A stretch of DNA of 44,114 nt. It comes from Emmonsiellopsis sp. PD_33. Lineage: Eukaryota; Ascomycota; Eurotiomycetes; Onygenales; Ajellomycetaceae. Under the pieces are notes generated by a model. That model was not told where the DNA came from. It worked only from the letters and a program-made list of their open reading frames with translations, and ran no database searches. Position 1 is the stretch's first letter. Every line of letters starts with the position of its first letter. The position numbers and the translations under genes were made by a program. This document shows, piece by piece, positions 13,101-24,979 of this stretch. The stretch spans positions 1 to 44,114 of the forward strand of contig JANTQF010000300.1 of assembly GCA_032988165.1 (NCBI GenBank). The letters run 5' to 3'.

Positions 13101-13971
13101 ATGGCATCACCCATCATATGTCTCCCATCTTGCGATTCTGATGCAATGATTGCTGTTGGAAACATGGTTGTCGTCTCGTCGGAGAGGACCACACAAAGCC
13201 AATCAAGCCGGCAGAATATAAACAAAGTTTACCCCGCGTGACGGCCGCTTGCTGTGCGACATGGTCATTGGAGGATTGGTAGAATAGCCAAGAATGGTAT
13301 GTTCTCCGCCTGGTCCTCGGACCTCAGGCGAAAGCCGGACGCCGTGGGGTTGGCAGCATGTACTCTGGGATGGTTCCGCCGTTGTTCTTTGTCGAGCATC
13401 GTGGGCCGATCTGTAACTACCCTGTGGCCTTCAAAGACATAGATGGTTGCTTGAGACTCGAGAGTGACCTGTTGATTCTTATTACTTGCTGCAGATGATT
13501 TCCGCGTGCAGGATAAGGGGGTCAGGTCCCCTCGGTTCGACCACGCGGACCCAGACAGACTGAGATTTTAATTTTAATCTATGCCTCGTCGGATGGAACC
13601 TGTCACCCCAATTCCGTCACTTGGCATCCGTCCCGCAGCATTGGCACTGATAGGACTGCGGAGTATCCGGCGGGAGGCGAATTGCAGTGAAATAGGGGGG
13701 GGGGTCTGCTTGGCATGCTGTCTTTATTAAGGGAGCCATGTTCCTCTCTTCGATCCCCCGGAGATCAGGCCGCCCTTGCACATCCTCCCAACTTTCGACA
13801 CATTGAGCCCGGTGATCTCCTGTCTCCTTGCTGCCCGGAGGCGGGGTTTTTGTTCTCCTCAAAGTCAACTTCACTGTTCTGACATCCTTCGCGCTGCCCT
13901 GACATAACTACCTGACCACGTCTTCTGTTCTACCGGCCACCTATCCTGTCGCAGACAGTGCTCCCTTGACT
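10166..13971. other. Long gene-poor intergenic region
   Basis: 3.8 kb without a gene I can support. The open frames here are short, overlap on both strands and show no recognisable domains. There is a purine-rich tract at about 10501-10556. The right end must include the permease promoter. A spliced gene with short exons or a non-coding RNA cannot be excluded. Confidence 0.55.
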
Positions 13972-15958
13972 ATGGAGAAGAAGGATGGCGAGATCAAAGG
14001 GGAGGCTCCCGTCGCCCCCCCTCCTGGCTACAATGAAACGGCGGTGATAAGTGAGGCAGAACCTGCGGACCAGGCCCAGCTGCCATTCTGGACTCGTATG
14101 GGTTGTACTCCGGAGTCTTTCAAGAGGCGGACGCTCGCCGATAAGCATAACCAGTTGAACCAGACTTTGGGATCTCGACATCTGCACATGATCGCTATTG
14201 GTGGCAGTATTGGTGCTGGTCTGTTTGTGGGATCCGGAGGATCGTTGTCCACCGGCGGGCCTGCATCTGTTCTGATTGACTTCGCAATTATTGGAGTGGT
14301 GAGTTCTTCTTCCCTTACCTGAATAAATATTCGGATCTTTACTAACTTGTAATCGAATAGATGATGTTTAACGTTGTCTACGCCCTGGGCGAGCTTGCTA
14401 TCATGTATCCTATCTCTGGTGGTTTTTATACTTTCTCCACTCGGTTTATCGACCCATCCTGGGGCTTCGCGATGGGCTGGAATTATGTCTTCCAGGTGTG
14501 TTTGATGATATTGTACAACCCATCAAGAGCCATAGAAATACTGACTAATTTTGAAAACTTGGGGGGAATGTCTTCTAGTGGGCAATCGTTTTACCACTTG
14601 AACTTACAGTCGCGGCCATGACTATCGAATACTGGCAGGTGGACGTGAGCATTGCGGTTTGGATCACCGTCTTTCTGGTGGCAATCATTATAATCAACAT
14701 CTTCGGAGTTCTCGGATACGGCGAGGAAGAATTCTGGAGTAGCTGCTTGAAGCTTGCTGCCATTGTCATCTTCATGATCATCGCTTTGGTTTGTGTCTTG
14801 GGAGGTGGTCCAAAGGGAGGATTGTATCACGAGTATTGGGGCGCCAGATTGTGGTATGACCCTGGTGCATTTGCAAATGGTTTCAAGGGTTTCTGCTCTG
14901 TTTTTGTCACCGCCGCTTTTGCTTTCTCGGGAACGGAGTTGGTCGGCCTCGCTGCTGCTGAATCTAAAACCCCGCTCAAGTCCCTCCCTGCGGCAGTGAA
15001 GCAGGTGTTCTGGCGTATCACCCTTTTCTACATTCTGGCACTATTCTTCGTTGGACTCCTGGTCAAACATACTGATGAGCGCCTGATTGGAAGCGGTGGT
15101 TATATTGACGTCAAAGCCTCGCCATTCGTCATCGCTGCCAAGGACGCTGGGCTGGATGGATTCGACAGTTTTATGAATGTGGTCATCTTGATCTCTGTGT
15201 TGTCAATTGGAAACTCAGCCGTCTATGGTGGATCCCGAACCCTTACGGCTCTTGCAGAACAGGGATATGCCCCTCGCATTTTCGCCTACGTCGACCGTGC
15301 TGGTAGACCTTTGACGTCGACCCTTGCGATTATCCTCCTTGGCGGTTTGGCTTATGTCAACCTATCTGCCGATGGCCAAACGGTGTTTGACTGGCTGATG
15401 GCTCTTTCTGGCCTCGCTGCATTGTTTACTTGGGGGAGTGTAAGTTTTATTTGAATATCCTTATGGTGCAGATACCTTGAGCACGAGCGATTAACGGTTA
15501 TGTTAGATTTGTCTGGCCCACATTCGTTTCCGAGCAGCATGGGCTTACCACGGCCACTCTACTGACGAGCTCCCATTCAAGGCTCAATTTGGCGTGGTGG
15601 GATCCTGGATCGGCCTGGGACTTGTGGTCATTGTCCTTATCGCGCAGGTTTGTCGCCTTTTGTCTCTTTTGCTTAACTTCTAACCTGAGTCCTAATTTGT
15701 CGCTAGTTCTACGTCGCCGTTTCTCCTCTTAAGGGAGAACCCAGTGCGGAGGGCTTTTTCAAGTCCTATCTTGCTGCCCCGATTGTTATTTTCTTCTGGA
15801 TATGCGGCTATTTCTGGAAGCGTGAAGGCTGGCTTAAGTTGAGCCAGGTAGACGTCGACTCTGGCCGGCGAGAGATTGACTGGGAGGAGCACAACCGGGT
15901 TCAAGAATATAGACGGGCGGCCCCTATGTGGAAACGCGTCTATTACGCACTGTTCTAA
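13972..15958 (+). CDS. Amino acid permease, fungal YAT/Gap1-like family
   Basis: Proton-coupled amino acid uptake at the plasma membrane (APC superfamily). Five exons (13972-14298, 14361-14495, 14579-15439, 15507-15647, 15707-15958) give 571 residues with all phases consistent. The introns are 59-83 bp and have GTRNGT-like donors. The cytosolic N-terminus precedes helix 1 with the family signature GGSIGAGLFVGSG. About twelve hydrophobic segments follow, including AFAFSGTELVGLAAAES and the conserved SRTLTALAEQGYAPRIFAYVDRAGRP loop. The tail ends MWKRVYYALF. The start is the ATG at 13972; the frame extends two codons further upstream without another ATG. Substrate range cannot be read from sequence. 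The next gene in the same direction is a pyrimidine-degradation enzyme, which suggests a nitrogen-scavenging neighbourhood. Confidence 0.95.
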
Positions 15959-16787
15959 ACCAATCTTGGTTGGTTAGGGGCACCCATGATTTTCTTTCCC
16001 ACTCATAGTGCAGCGCTGTCTTTGCCCGAGTCGGCTTGCATAATTAATGTTCAGCATGTTACTGCTGGATTATATTTTCCCGCAAGGCTGAGCTCGCATC
16101 TCAGTAGGAATTCCTATGAACTATAGCCATAATTCGCTTAATTATGTATATTTATTTCTCCCCATTTCTTTCTCCTTCGCAATAGTAGTCTTAATCCTCA
16201 TGGCATACCCAGGAAATTTCTCCTCTTTGTTTGTGCAGTAGATCCCTGCTACAGGCCTCTGTGGCATGGTGAGCTGTCTTGCTGAATCAAACTGCTTGTG
16301 GGTGATATTTATTAGCGGTTTAGAGCCAGTTTATTATCTCGGAATGGGCTACAAAAATAACCATGACATTTCAGCATGATGAATAGTAGGGAAACCAGCG
16401 ATTTCGGTCAGCTAGCAAATAGATTATTCCGACGTATTTCGACGGATTCATGTTGACTGTATGTATCATCCAGCCGGCTGCCGATATTTGCGCTAAATGT
16501 TCATTCGAATCCCCCCAACCCCGCCTGGATTGGCTAATGCACGTCTCCAATGACCTTGAGGGCGGGGTGGCCCGTCTGATAAGAATCCAACGGCGATAGA
16601 TAACCGAGCGGGGTGCAGCAAACCGAACGGAAAGCTTACTTAGCTTTATCGGGCAGACAGAAATAAAATACAGCATGATGTCAAGAAAAGATGCAGACTG
16701 CCTCTTCATGAGGACTGTTGTTAAAGAGCTGTCACTAGAACTATCTGACACCATCGCATTCCAGGCATCCCATTTCTTTATCGAACT
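15959..16787. other. Intergenic region permease to dihydropyrimidinase
   Basis: 3' flank of the permease and 5' flank of the dihydropyrimidinase. No gene is supported. The right 210 bp carries the GATA motif cluster listed separately. Confidence 0.7.
16577..16783 (+). promoter_or_regulatory. Cluster of six GATA-factor (HGATAR) motifs
   Basis: HGATAR matches: TGATAA 16577-16582, CGATAG 16594-16599, AGATAA 16598-16603, and on the other strand motifs covering 16646-16651, 16741-16746 and 16778-16783. The last ends 4 bp before the start codon at 16788. HGATAR is the binding site of AreA/Nit2-type nitrogen regulators, so nitrogen-metabolite control of the dihydropyrimidinase is likely. Binding is inferred only. 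Confidence 0.55.
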
Positions 16788-18416
16788 ATGGATTCAACAT
16801 ATGACCTTTTCGTACTGAATGGTACCGTCGTTACCGCTGTTGATATTGGCCATTACGACATTGCGGTGAAAGACGGAAAAATTGCCTTGTTGGCCCCGTC
16901 TGGCCACTTCTCAAATGTCCCTGCAAAGAGGACAATCGATGCTCAAGGGGCGTATGTAATGGTAAGTTCCTTCGGACTGCCTCGTTCTGCATCTCTGGAA
17001 ATGTGGTTACTGATCTGTGGGGTTTGCTCCAGCCCGGTGGCATCGACGCTCACGTTCATCTGGACGAACCGGCGCTTTTTGGCGGCGATGGAAGGACTTC
17101 AGACACATACGAATCTGGTACTAGATATTTGCCACCGCTGCACACCTGGACTGAAACATAAGCGTTACTGATGTTCTCCTTGAACGACAGGGTCGAGATC
17201 TGCGATTGCTGGAGGGACCACGACCATGGTGACATTTGCGCCCCAGGAGAAAACCCAACCTTCGCTGTTGAAGGTTCTCGATGATACGCATGCGAAAGCC
17301 AGCGGCAATACCTATTGTGATTACTCGTTCCACCTGCTTCTTTCAAACCCGACGAAGCAGTCGTTGGCAGACTTTGCGGCTATCCGCAAAGTAGGAGTCT
17401 CTTCGCTGAAGATATATATGACATATGAGGCGCTACAGCTACGTGATAACCAGATACTGGACGTTTTGCTCGAAGCACGAAAGCAAGGAATCACCACCAT
17501 GGTCCATGCTGAGAATGGGGATGTGTTGACCTGGATGACAGATCAATTGGAGGAACATGGTCGTTTTGCGCCCAAATACCATGCTACCTCTCGCCCCCAA
17601 TTGCTCGAGAAAGAAGCGACGAGTCGCGCAATTGTCCTTAGCGAGATAATCGATACTCCAATTTTGGTTGTCCATGTATCAGCTCCTCCCGCAGCGCAGG
17701 CGATTCGAGACGCTCAGACCAGGGGGCTCCCGGTTTACGCAGAAACCTGTCCCCAGTACCTTTTTCTTACCCGGGAGGATCTTGCTCATCCAGGATTCGA
17801 AGGTGCCAAGTGTGTGTGTTCTCCGCCGCCGCGAGAGAAGGGCGACCACGACGCGATATGGCGCGGTTTGCAGAATGGGACATTTACCATACTGTCCTCA
17901 GACCACTGTTCGTTCGTATACGAAGACGACAAGGCCGGAAAGAAGAGCACACTGAGTGACAAATATCCGCAAGGCCGTTTCCGCTATATTCCAAATGGCT
18001 GTCCTGGAATCGAGACACGACTGCCGCTTGTTCTTAGTGCAGGGCGGCTATCGCCGCAAAAGTTTGTTGAAGTAACATCCACCAATCCCGCCCGGTTGTA
18101 TGGTCTGTATCCAAGGAAGGGTGCATTTGTGCCTGGAGTATCGGACGCAGACATGACTATCTGGTATCCATCTATGGAGCCTTTCCCGTTACACAATGAG
18201 CAATTACATCATAATGTTGACCACACTCCTTATGAAAACCACACGATGACTCAATGGCCAAGGTTCACAATTTTACGAGGGAAAGTAGTATACGATCGAG
18301 AAAATGGAGGTGTGACTGGGACAAAAGGCTACGGAGAATTCGTGCCAAGGGGTAAAAGTAGCCTCCCAGGGTCGCAGTTCCGTGAGGACTGGGATGCGCG
18401 CCTCGAGAGTTTCTGA
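16788..18416 (+). CDS. Dihydropyrimidinase (hydantoinase family)
   Basis: Second step of reductive pyrimidine breakdown: hydrolysis of dihydrouracil or dihydrothymine to N-carbamoyl-beta-amino acids. Three exons (16788-16961, 17033-17117, 17191-18416) give 494 residues, the normal family length. Introns 16962-17032 and 17118-17190 have GT...AG ends. Dinuclear-zinc ligands are present: GGIDAHVHLD, the carbamylated lysine in SSLKIYMTY, MVHAENGD, LVVHVSA and the catalytic Asp in SSDHCSF. The substrate loop SPPPREKGDHDAIW is typical. It lies downstream of an amino acid permease in the same orientation and has a GATA-rich promoter, consistent with nitrogen recycling. A related hydantoinase specificity is possible. 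Confidence 0.94.
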
Positions 18417-21400
18417 GTTATGCCGAGGAAGATTAAGAGTGTAACTTGACCGAGAATTTGTCGTCTGTGGGGACGTGTTAACGTTCGTTGTATTTGCCTG
18501 AGCGGAAGACATTTGAGGAGGACATAATTTTTTACTGGCCCATTGAAACGCAGAGGCGCTTGGGCCTGATAGCTTGTGTAGCAGCCGTTGCAGAATAGAT
18601 ATCTTGACGCCTAATACGTACCTCGTGATATATGATCGAGCAACAGTTGATATGGTTTTGGGTGAAGAGGCAGCAAGTAGCTGTGGGACAGAGTTGCTGT
18701 CGCCCGAATTCGAGGTTCTCACCTGATAATCTTCTCGAGTCTGAAAGTACACACTGAATTTGATCCTTCGATTTTATTTGTTGTGAAAATGTGATCGTCT
18801 AGAATCACTGAATATTGCGAGTGAAAGCCGACACTGGTTGGCTAGGGGGATTTTTATTTCCCCGAGAGTTGTGATGGCCGTTCGGGCGTAATGATGGCCG
18901 ATGTTATTTTTGAGGTGTTACTCCCGGCTATGGATCACATGTTGCTGTTGCTGTCTCAAGGGAGAGCCTTTGCTCGACATAGGAAGCAGGTAAGGCGGTA
19001 TCTTTAAACCGGCCTGCGGGAAACTTTCTTGCTGGTACCGTCTTCTTCATCGTCGGGTAAAGTTCGTTTTCGTTTATGGTCTTGAAACGTTGGTATGCCA
19101 TAGTTAACCGGCATCGTGCGGTTACTGGTTCGAGTATTGGTTTTTGGACTGAGGCGAAGAAGCTATACAGTCGCGATTATCTGCGCGTGACGAAAACCAG
19201 AAAAGCTGTCTGATTGACGGCCACAGGGTCAAAAGCTCCGACCTGGTGGAGATCAGCAATCATCGATGCAGTTACATAGCTAGCGCGGTTGGTGATTCAC
19301 AAATTCCCGTTTTCCGTACCTTGGTATCACAAACCACACGCGGAGCCAACCATGTGTTAACTGTTGGATGAACGCATGCAGAAGACATGGAATGCTCGTC
19401 ACACCCACTCGATTTAATATCGCCACCCGAGACGCCCTTGTTAGAACAACTGCGCTCTGGACACATGCTTGGTGGTAGAGGTCTTCGGAATACTATATTC
19501 ATGTTAACTTGTTTCTCGGGTGGACATGGCCGCGTTAAACCTACCTTTCTGTGCCTCTGGGTTCTCAGGTGTGGAACGCTCACTTATCCAACTTCGCGAC
19601 GCAGTCTGCTGAGATTGAATTTTCAATAGTGATGGAAGGGCGCCACCTCCTCAAGCCCATAAAATGGCTGGTTTCTGCGGCATAACTTGTGGGGATAATA
19701 CTGCATATTCACTAACTGTCGAATAGTATTGGTGAGACTCCGTTGAAGCTGCTCGTTTATGTAGAGAAACCGTAAATACAGTGCTCCCATGCCAATCCCG
19801 CCAGGAACTGGACCATCTCTTCTCCCGGCGTAGCAGGCAACCTCGAACTGTCTGGGTACGGGAAAAGAATGGATACATCTCCTTTCACGGCACAACCGAA
19901 TTTTAATGCTATCCATCTTCTTTTGAATACACGGCGTTCGAGGTCAAGATGGTCGATTGCTTCGAGAGGAGACCAGAGCGAAGCGCGGAGTATCTGGCCC
20001 ATTGAACTACTAATCGATGACTAAGACTGACATGTCTCCCACCAAGAATTCAAAGACAGAGGCCATGTGATTTTTAAAGAAGCCCGCCTGTAGGCAAGTC
20101 CCGTAGCAAGAGAGTCATTGCCATGAATATTCCGAAACTCGGGTTGGAATATTAGAGTCCTTGATCAATGGTGGTTAACTGCCCAAAGGCATGGCGATGA
20201 AATTTGGCGTGGAAGGGGGTGTACCCACACTCAAACACAGCGACGAACTAATTGTGTGACTTATACATCTAGTCGCGGCCAGCATGCCCGGCCAGTCTTG
20301 GGACAAATTATGCCGTCCTTGGCCAGGTCCTCGATGCTCAGTCCGCGCGAGAATTGGTGTGCGATGACTTCATGATGTTGGATCTTGGTTCTCTGGATGG
20401 ATGCCAAGACAGACTTCCCAATAAGGGTTAGATTGACTAACTAACTTAAGCTTAAAGGACTAGCCTCTTTTAACCAACCTTGGAATGACCTCACAATTCA
20501 AAGATCTATCTCATGGTGATTTCTGCTTTTAGATCGACAACAAGCAGTCCCCTTTCTGAAATACTGAGATTTAAAAGATACCAGCAGGGTATCAACAAAG
20601 TGGCATTGTTGTTTTGAACTTCCGCCCGCGAACTGCCCTCTGACGCAAAAATGCACTCTGTTGGTTTAAGACCTGGTGGTCATGAACCTGGTTAACTAGT
20701 TAATGTATTAACTATTTGATTAAATACTAATCCAGAATGGTTGTGTATTGCTGGTGCTCTGTACATTATTATTATTTATACACCACTTACATCTAAAGAT
20801 ATGTGGTTCTGCTACTAGATACACAAGCTAGGAAAACCTGCCGCGCGGAGTGCGCATCAGGGGGAAAAACCTCGCGAGCCATAAGTGTCTCACAGCCAGG
20901 ATATCAGCAGGGTACCGGGCAGTGCTCTGTACATTGAAATTATATTGCAAAGCAAGCCATTTAGATGCTGCCAGACAGTAGCGACTGCTCAAGCCGCCAG
21001 ATATAAGTTCGCTTTGGTGCGTTTTATTACACCTGCAATAGATATCCTTGATTCTTTAAAATGACCAACCGTAAGATAACTTGTACTGGGCCAAGGCCGG
21101 CGTAAGTAGTCAGCCCAATTGGCAATATTTCACTGGTGATGTACCCTCCGACTACGTATGACTTTCCGCATGAAGATGGAATCGCACGTGGTCTGGAGAT
21201 ACAGTGCGCCACGATTTGTTAGAATAGGGACAAAGCCGCTGAAACTTACCCGGGGTGGCGCAAACGGCTGGCTATTAGCTGTGGTAACTAGTCTGGGCAT
21301 GTTGTCCCAATTTTTCAAACGATATCTTATAATCTAAGCGTCGTCGTTTGCTTCGGAAAGGGGGAGGATATTAGCGGTTCATGTAAATGCGTTGACCGCA

Positions 21401-22471
21401 ATATGTGATGCAGGATTCATTTCGCAACTTGAGACATGAAGCTTCAGGATTTGTTGGGTAGCTACTCAAACTGGAGCCCTGGAGCATCCCTTCCCCATCC
21501 CGATGATCAACCACGCGAATGATTGAGGGCCAGTGACAAGTCGAATCCCACGCTTGCCGGGGGTTCTCTGCAGAGTAACAAAAGTCGTTAAGTGCCGACT
21601 TTAGATACATGGATGGCCACCTGATTGAACTAGGCCGCGGCTCTGCAACCTCGTGATTGGAAAGGGACCGAGAACATAACGGGTGGATTCTACTCTCTCT
21701 GATTTGGCATTGTGGGGGGATCGACATTGGCGTTAAAATTCGATGGCATTTTATGGATGTTATTGTCTGACATGAGTAACTCGAACTGGATAGTGCATGT
21801 ACATACAATTGATAGGCACGGGCCTAATAGTGGGGCACGCAAAAGCCTGTCGGATTAAAAGTTGTATATTTGGATGCATGCATATGCGTGTGTACTGTAT
21901 GATTCCTGTAGCTAGGACGGAAATCCGATATCCTCAGGACAAGCGTGATTACGTGCCAATCAGGCTGCTTTGATCACCAACAGCGAAAACTGATACCCGG
22001 CGTTGATTAGGCGGCCCGAACTCGCTCCTACGTCGTGCAAAGTCCAGACTCATGCCTGGTTACGCGGGGTGGGATAGGTGCGGAATGTGCTGCAACTAGA
22101 GAAATCAAGCCCATTCAGTGACGTTCGCACAATGTCCAAACCAAGGAGACTGCAAAATAGTCAAGAGAAAACACAAACCAGGCAATTGCCTCCGATACCT
22201 CGTACTTTATCGATGTTGACCACTACCAAACGATATAAATCCCGGATTGTAAGGCAGGAAATCAACGGACGGTATGTGTATTTTGTGCCAATATCCCTTT
22301 GACTTTAAATACTTGCGAGGCGACCCCATTTCTAAAGTTTGACAAGGGGGACGGGAATATCAAGCATAATCGAGAGTGTCGTCCATAGAGGTTTCGACAG
22401 ACCCGGGTTGTTCCTTATATTCGTGCCTGGTTCTTGGCCGGTTTTGGGCAGACTCGAATTTGTTAAGCGCA
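18417..22471. other. Long gene-poor intergenic region
   Basis: 4 kb with normal CpG content but no recognisable gene. The short frames (for example minus 19757-20002 and 21130-21318) have no domains I recognise. One stretch at 20261-20430 looks protein-like and is listed separately. The right end must contain the P450 promoter. Confidence 0.5.
20261..20430 (-). pseudogene. Possible exon or gene remnant, unrecognised
   Basis: An open stretch without an ATG reads like a real protein C-terminus (HQFSRGLSIEDLAKDG, then CPKTGRACW, ending in TAA at 20261-20263). It could be a last exon whose upstream part is lost, or chance. I do not recognise a family and assign no function. Confidence 0.2.
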
Positions 22472-24416
22472 ATGCTCGGATACTATCCTGTCGAATGTGG
22501 TTTGGGGGCTTGGGAGATGATCCTCAAATCAAGAGATGGTTTGATGCATACATCTCTGTTTATGGTCGCAGCATGTATGTTCCTCATGATATATGTCGCC
22601 ATCGGGTTGATATACAGATTGTATATATCACCGCTGTCAAAGTTCCCAGGACCAAGACTTGCGGCGGCGACTTTATGGTATGAGTTTTATTACGACGCTG
22701 TTCTGAAGGGTCGATATACCTTCAAGATAAAGGAACTGCATAAGAAATATGGTTAGCAAGCCCTTGAACTATTTGGAAAATATGTGGCTGACAACAAATC
22801 TTCGTAGGACCGATTATTCGAATCAGCCCATACGAATTACACATAGATGATCCAGAATACTACCACGTGCTATATTCGTATAGCCCAGCCCGCGATAAGT
22901 ATTATTATTACCTCAAACCTTTCGATTTTCCGCTGTCTGCCTTCGGAACTGAAAGCCACAGGGCACATCGCTTCCGTAGACGGGCATTAAATCCATTTTT
23001 CTTTAGGAAAAGGGTTGCACAATATGAGCGACTGGTCCAAACGCTTGTGCAAAAGTTTTGCAAGAGGATTGATGAATTTGACGCGGCCGGTAAAATAGTG
23101 CCAATATCACTCGGGTATGTCTGTTTGATAACAGATCTTATCACTTCATACGTCCTGGACACAAACTACCAGTATCTCGATGCACCTGATTGGCTTCCGC
23201 ATTGGCGACAAGCATTGAGATCCGCCTCTGAAATGGTGATGATATCCAGGCAGGTAACTTGGGTCCTGTCATTGTTAAAATGCGTCCCTCAATCTTGGGC
23301 AGCTGCGTTGGATCCTGGGCTTGCCTTATTTTTTAGGCTTGCCGGGCAATTTCACCAAAAGGTCGACGAAATATGGAGCGAGCGGAATCTGCCACGGCGA
23401 GGCGGTAATATAGAGTCATCAAGAGGATATACCTTAGTCGATCAAGTTATGGACTCGATCTTGGCTCCCGGGGAGAAAACACCGGACCGACTCATCGCGG
23501 AAATTCGATCAACCATTTCTGCAGGAATTGAAACTACGTCAAATGCTCTCACCGTCACAACTTATCATATGTTGAAAAATCCAACTAGACTCCAAAGATG
23601 TCGGGAAGAGCTTCTAGCATTGGAACCAGACCTGAGGGTTGAATTCAAGACTTGTGACCTTGAGAAACTTCCATACCTGGTGTGTATTTTCGGGTACAAA
23701 CGACCAAGGGCCTCGCTGACTTGCGGTATAGACATCGGTGATTCTGGAAGGACTGCGGTATTATCACCAGTCCTCTTGCGCAAGTAGCATATATTTGAGC
23801 TAAGGGTGTCATTTCAGGCTATCATATGGTGTGAGCACCAGGCTTCCACGAAAATCACCGGATCAAGCCATTTGGTATGGAGGATATAGCATTCCCCCAG
23901 GGGTAAGAGTTGCCCCATCACGATTGGAAAGAACCTAGAAACATCCACTCACTATCTTTTCTCACAGACTGCCGTCGGCATGACATCTGTGTTGATGCAC
24001 CATAATGAGGATATATTTCCCGATTCCTATAGTTTTGTCCCCGAGAGATGGCTGGAACCGGAAGAGCGGAGGCGGTTGGAGAGATATCTCGTCCCCTTTG
24101 GAAAAGGAACCAGAAAATGCATTGGAATGAAGTTAGTAATTTATTTCCTAGTGAAAACAATTCTCCTCCTTGGCAAGACATAGTCCTAGGGAAAGGTGAA
24201 ATCAAGTGAAGAAACGCATATTAATAACTTGCTCATGCCAGCCTTGCCCAAATGACACTCCTTGTGACGCTTGCGACAGTGTTTCGGGCGTACGAGTTTG
24301 AGCTTTGGCATACCTCTAGAGAAGACATTGATCTATATCATGATCTTTTTGTTCCTCGGCCTAAAAACACGAAATCGATTGGCGCCCAGGTGGCCGTTAA
24401 AAACCATTATAGGTAG
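22472..24416 (+). CDS. Cytochrome P450 monooxygenase
   Basis: Microsomal haem-thiolate oxygenase. Six exons (22472-22751, 22808-23679, 23732-23757, 23818-23902, 23968-24131, 24242-24416) give 533 residues with consistent phases. An N-terminal membrane anchor (SLFMVAACMFLMIYVAIGLIY) precedes the proline hinge SPLSKFPGP. The I-helix oxygen-binding motif is SAGIETTSN. The ExxR helix (EGLR) is largely encoded by a 26-nt microexon. The PERW motif and haem loop PFGKGTRKCIGMN with its cysteine ligand are intact. Fungal P450s with the ExxR-LSYGVSTRLPR context resemble the trichodiene-oxygenase-like group, but substrate cannot be inferred. The start could also be the in-frame ATG at 22517. It is convergent with the SDR-deacetylase gene. 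Confidence 0.9.
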
Positions 24417-24979
24417 ATTAAATCGGGATGGGGGAAGGTTTGCTTAGGGCAGAACACTGACAACCGCTTTGGCGCTGTTATTGAGCCCGCGCCATATTCT
24501 CTCGGAGGCCCAATGGGGTCAATATCGATGGAGGTCAAAGGTTAGTCAAACATACGGCGAAAAGCTGGTTGGTGGTTGGTGTTGTTGGAACGAGGAGGAT
24601 GGAAACGGAACTATTCAACTATCCGGCTGGCAGTCGCTTGGACATGATGGGTATGGATGGAGAAAGGTCCGCTTGCTCGATTTTTAATATTTGCACAGAG
24701 TTCCCTACGATATATTTATTTTGGCATTTAGTTTTAATTTGTCATATAATCCTCCTTTGCGTGAGGTTACCCGACGACTTTCTTTGCCCCCTGATAGCCA
24801 CCTCTGTCTTTTATTTCGATTTCTTTTCTTTGCCAAAGCACTGTTTCATTTTAAGCCTATTATGTATCTTTTTTTGTGGAACCTAATAGTTGGGCCGAGA
24901 GGCAGGAAAGAAGAGTTGAGCTGGGTTGTTAAAATTTATTATACCCCAAACATTGTGCACAGTTCCTTGTATGCTCGTT
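24417..24979. other. Convergent 3' intergenic region
   Basis: Shared 3' flank of the P450 and the SDR-deacetylase gene. It is T-rich in its right half and no gene is seen. Confidence 0.7.

Noticed and set aside
13520..13570. GGTTCGAC resembling a tRNA B box
   Set aside because: No matching A box, anticodon stem or acceptor stem at the right distances.
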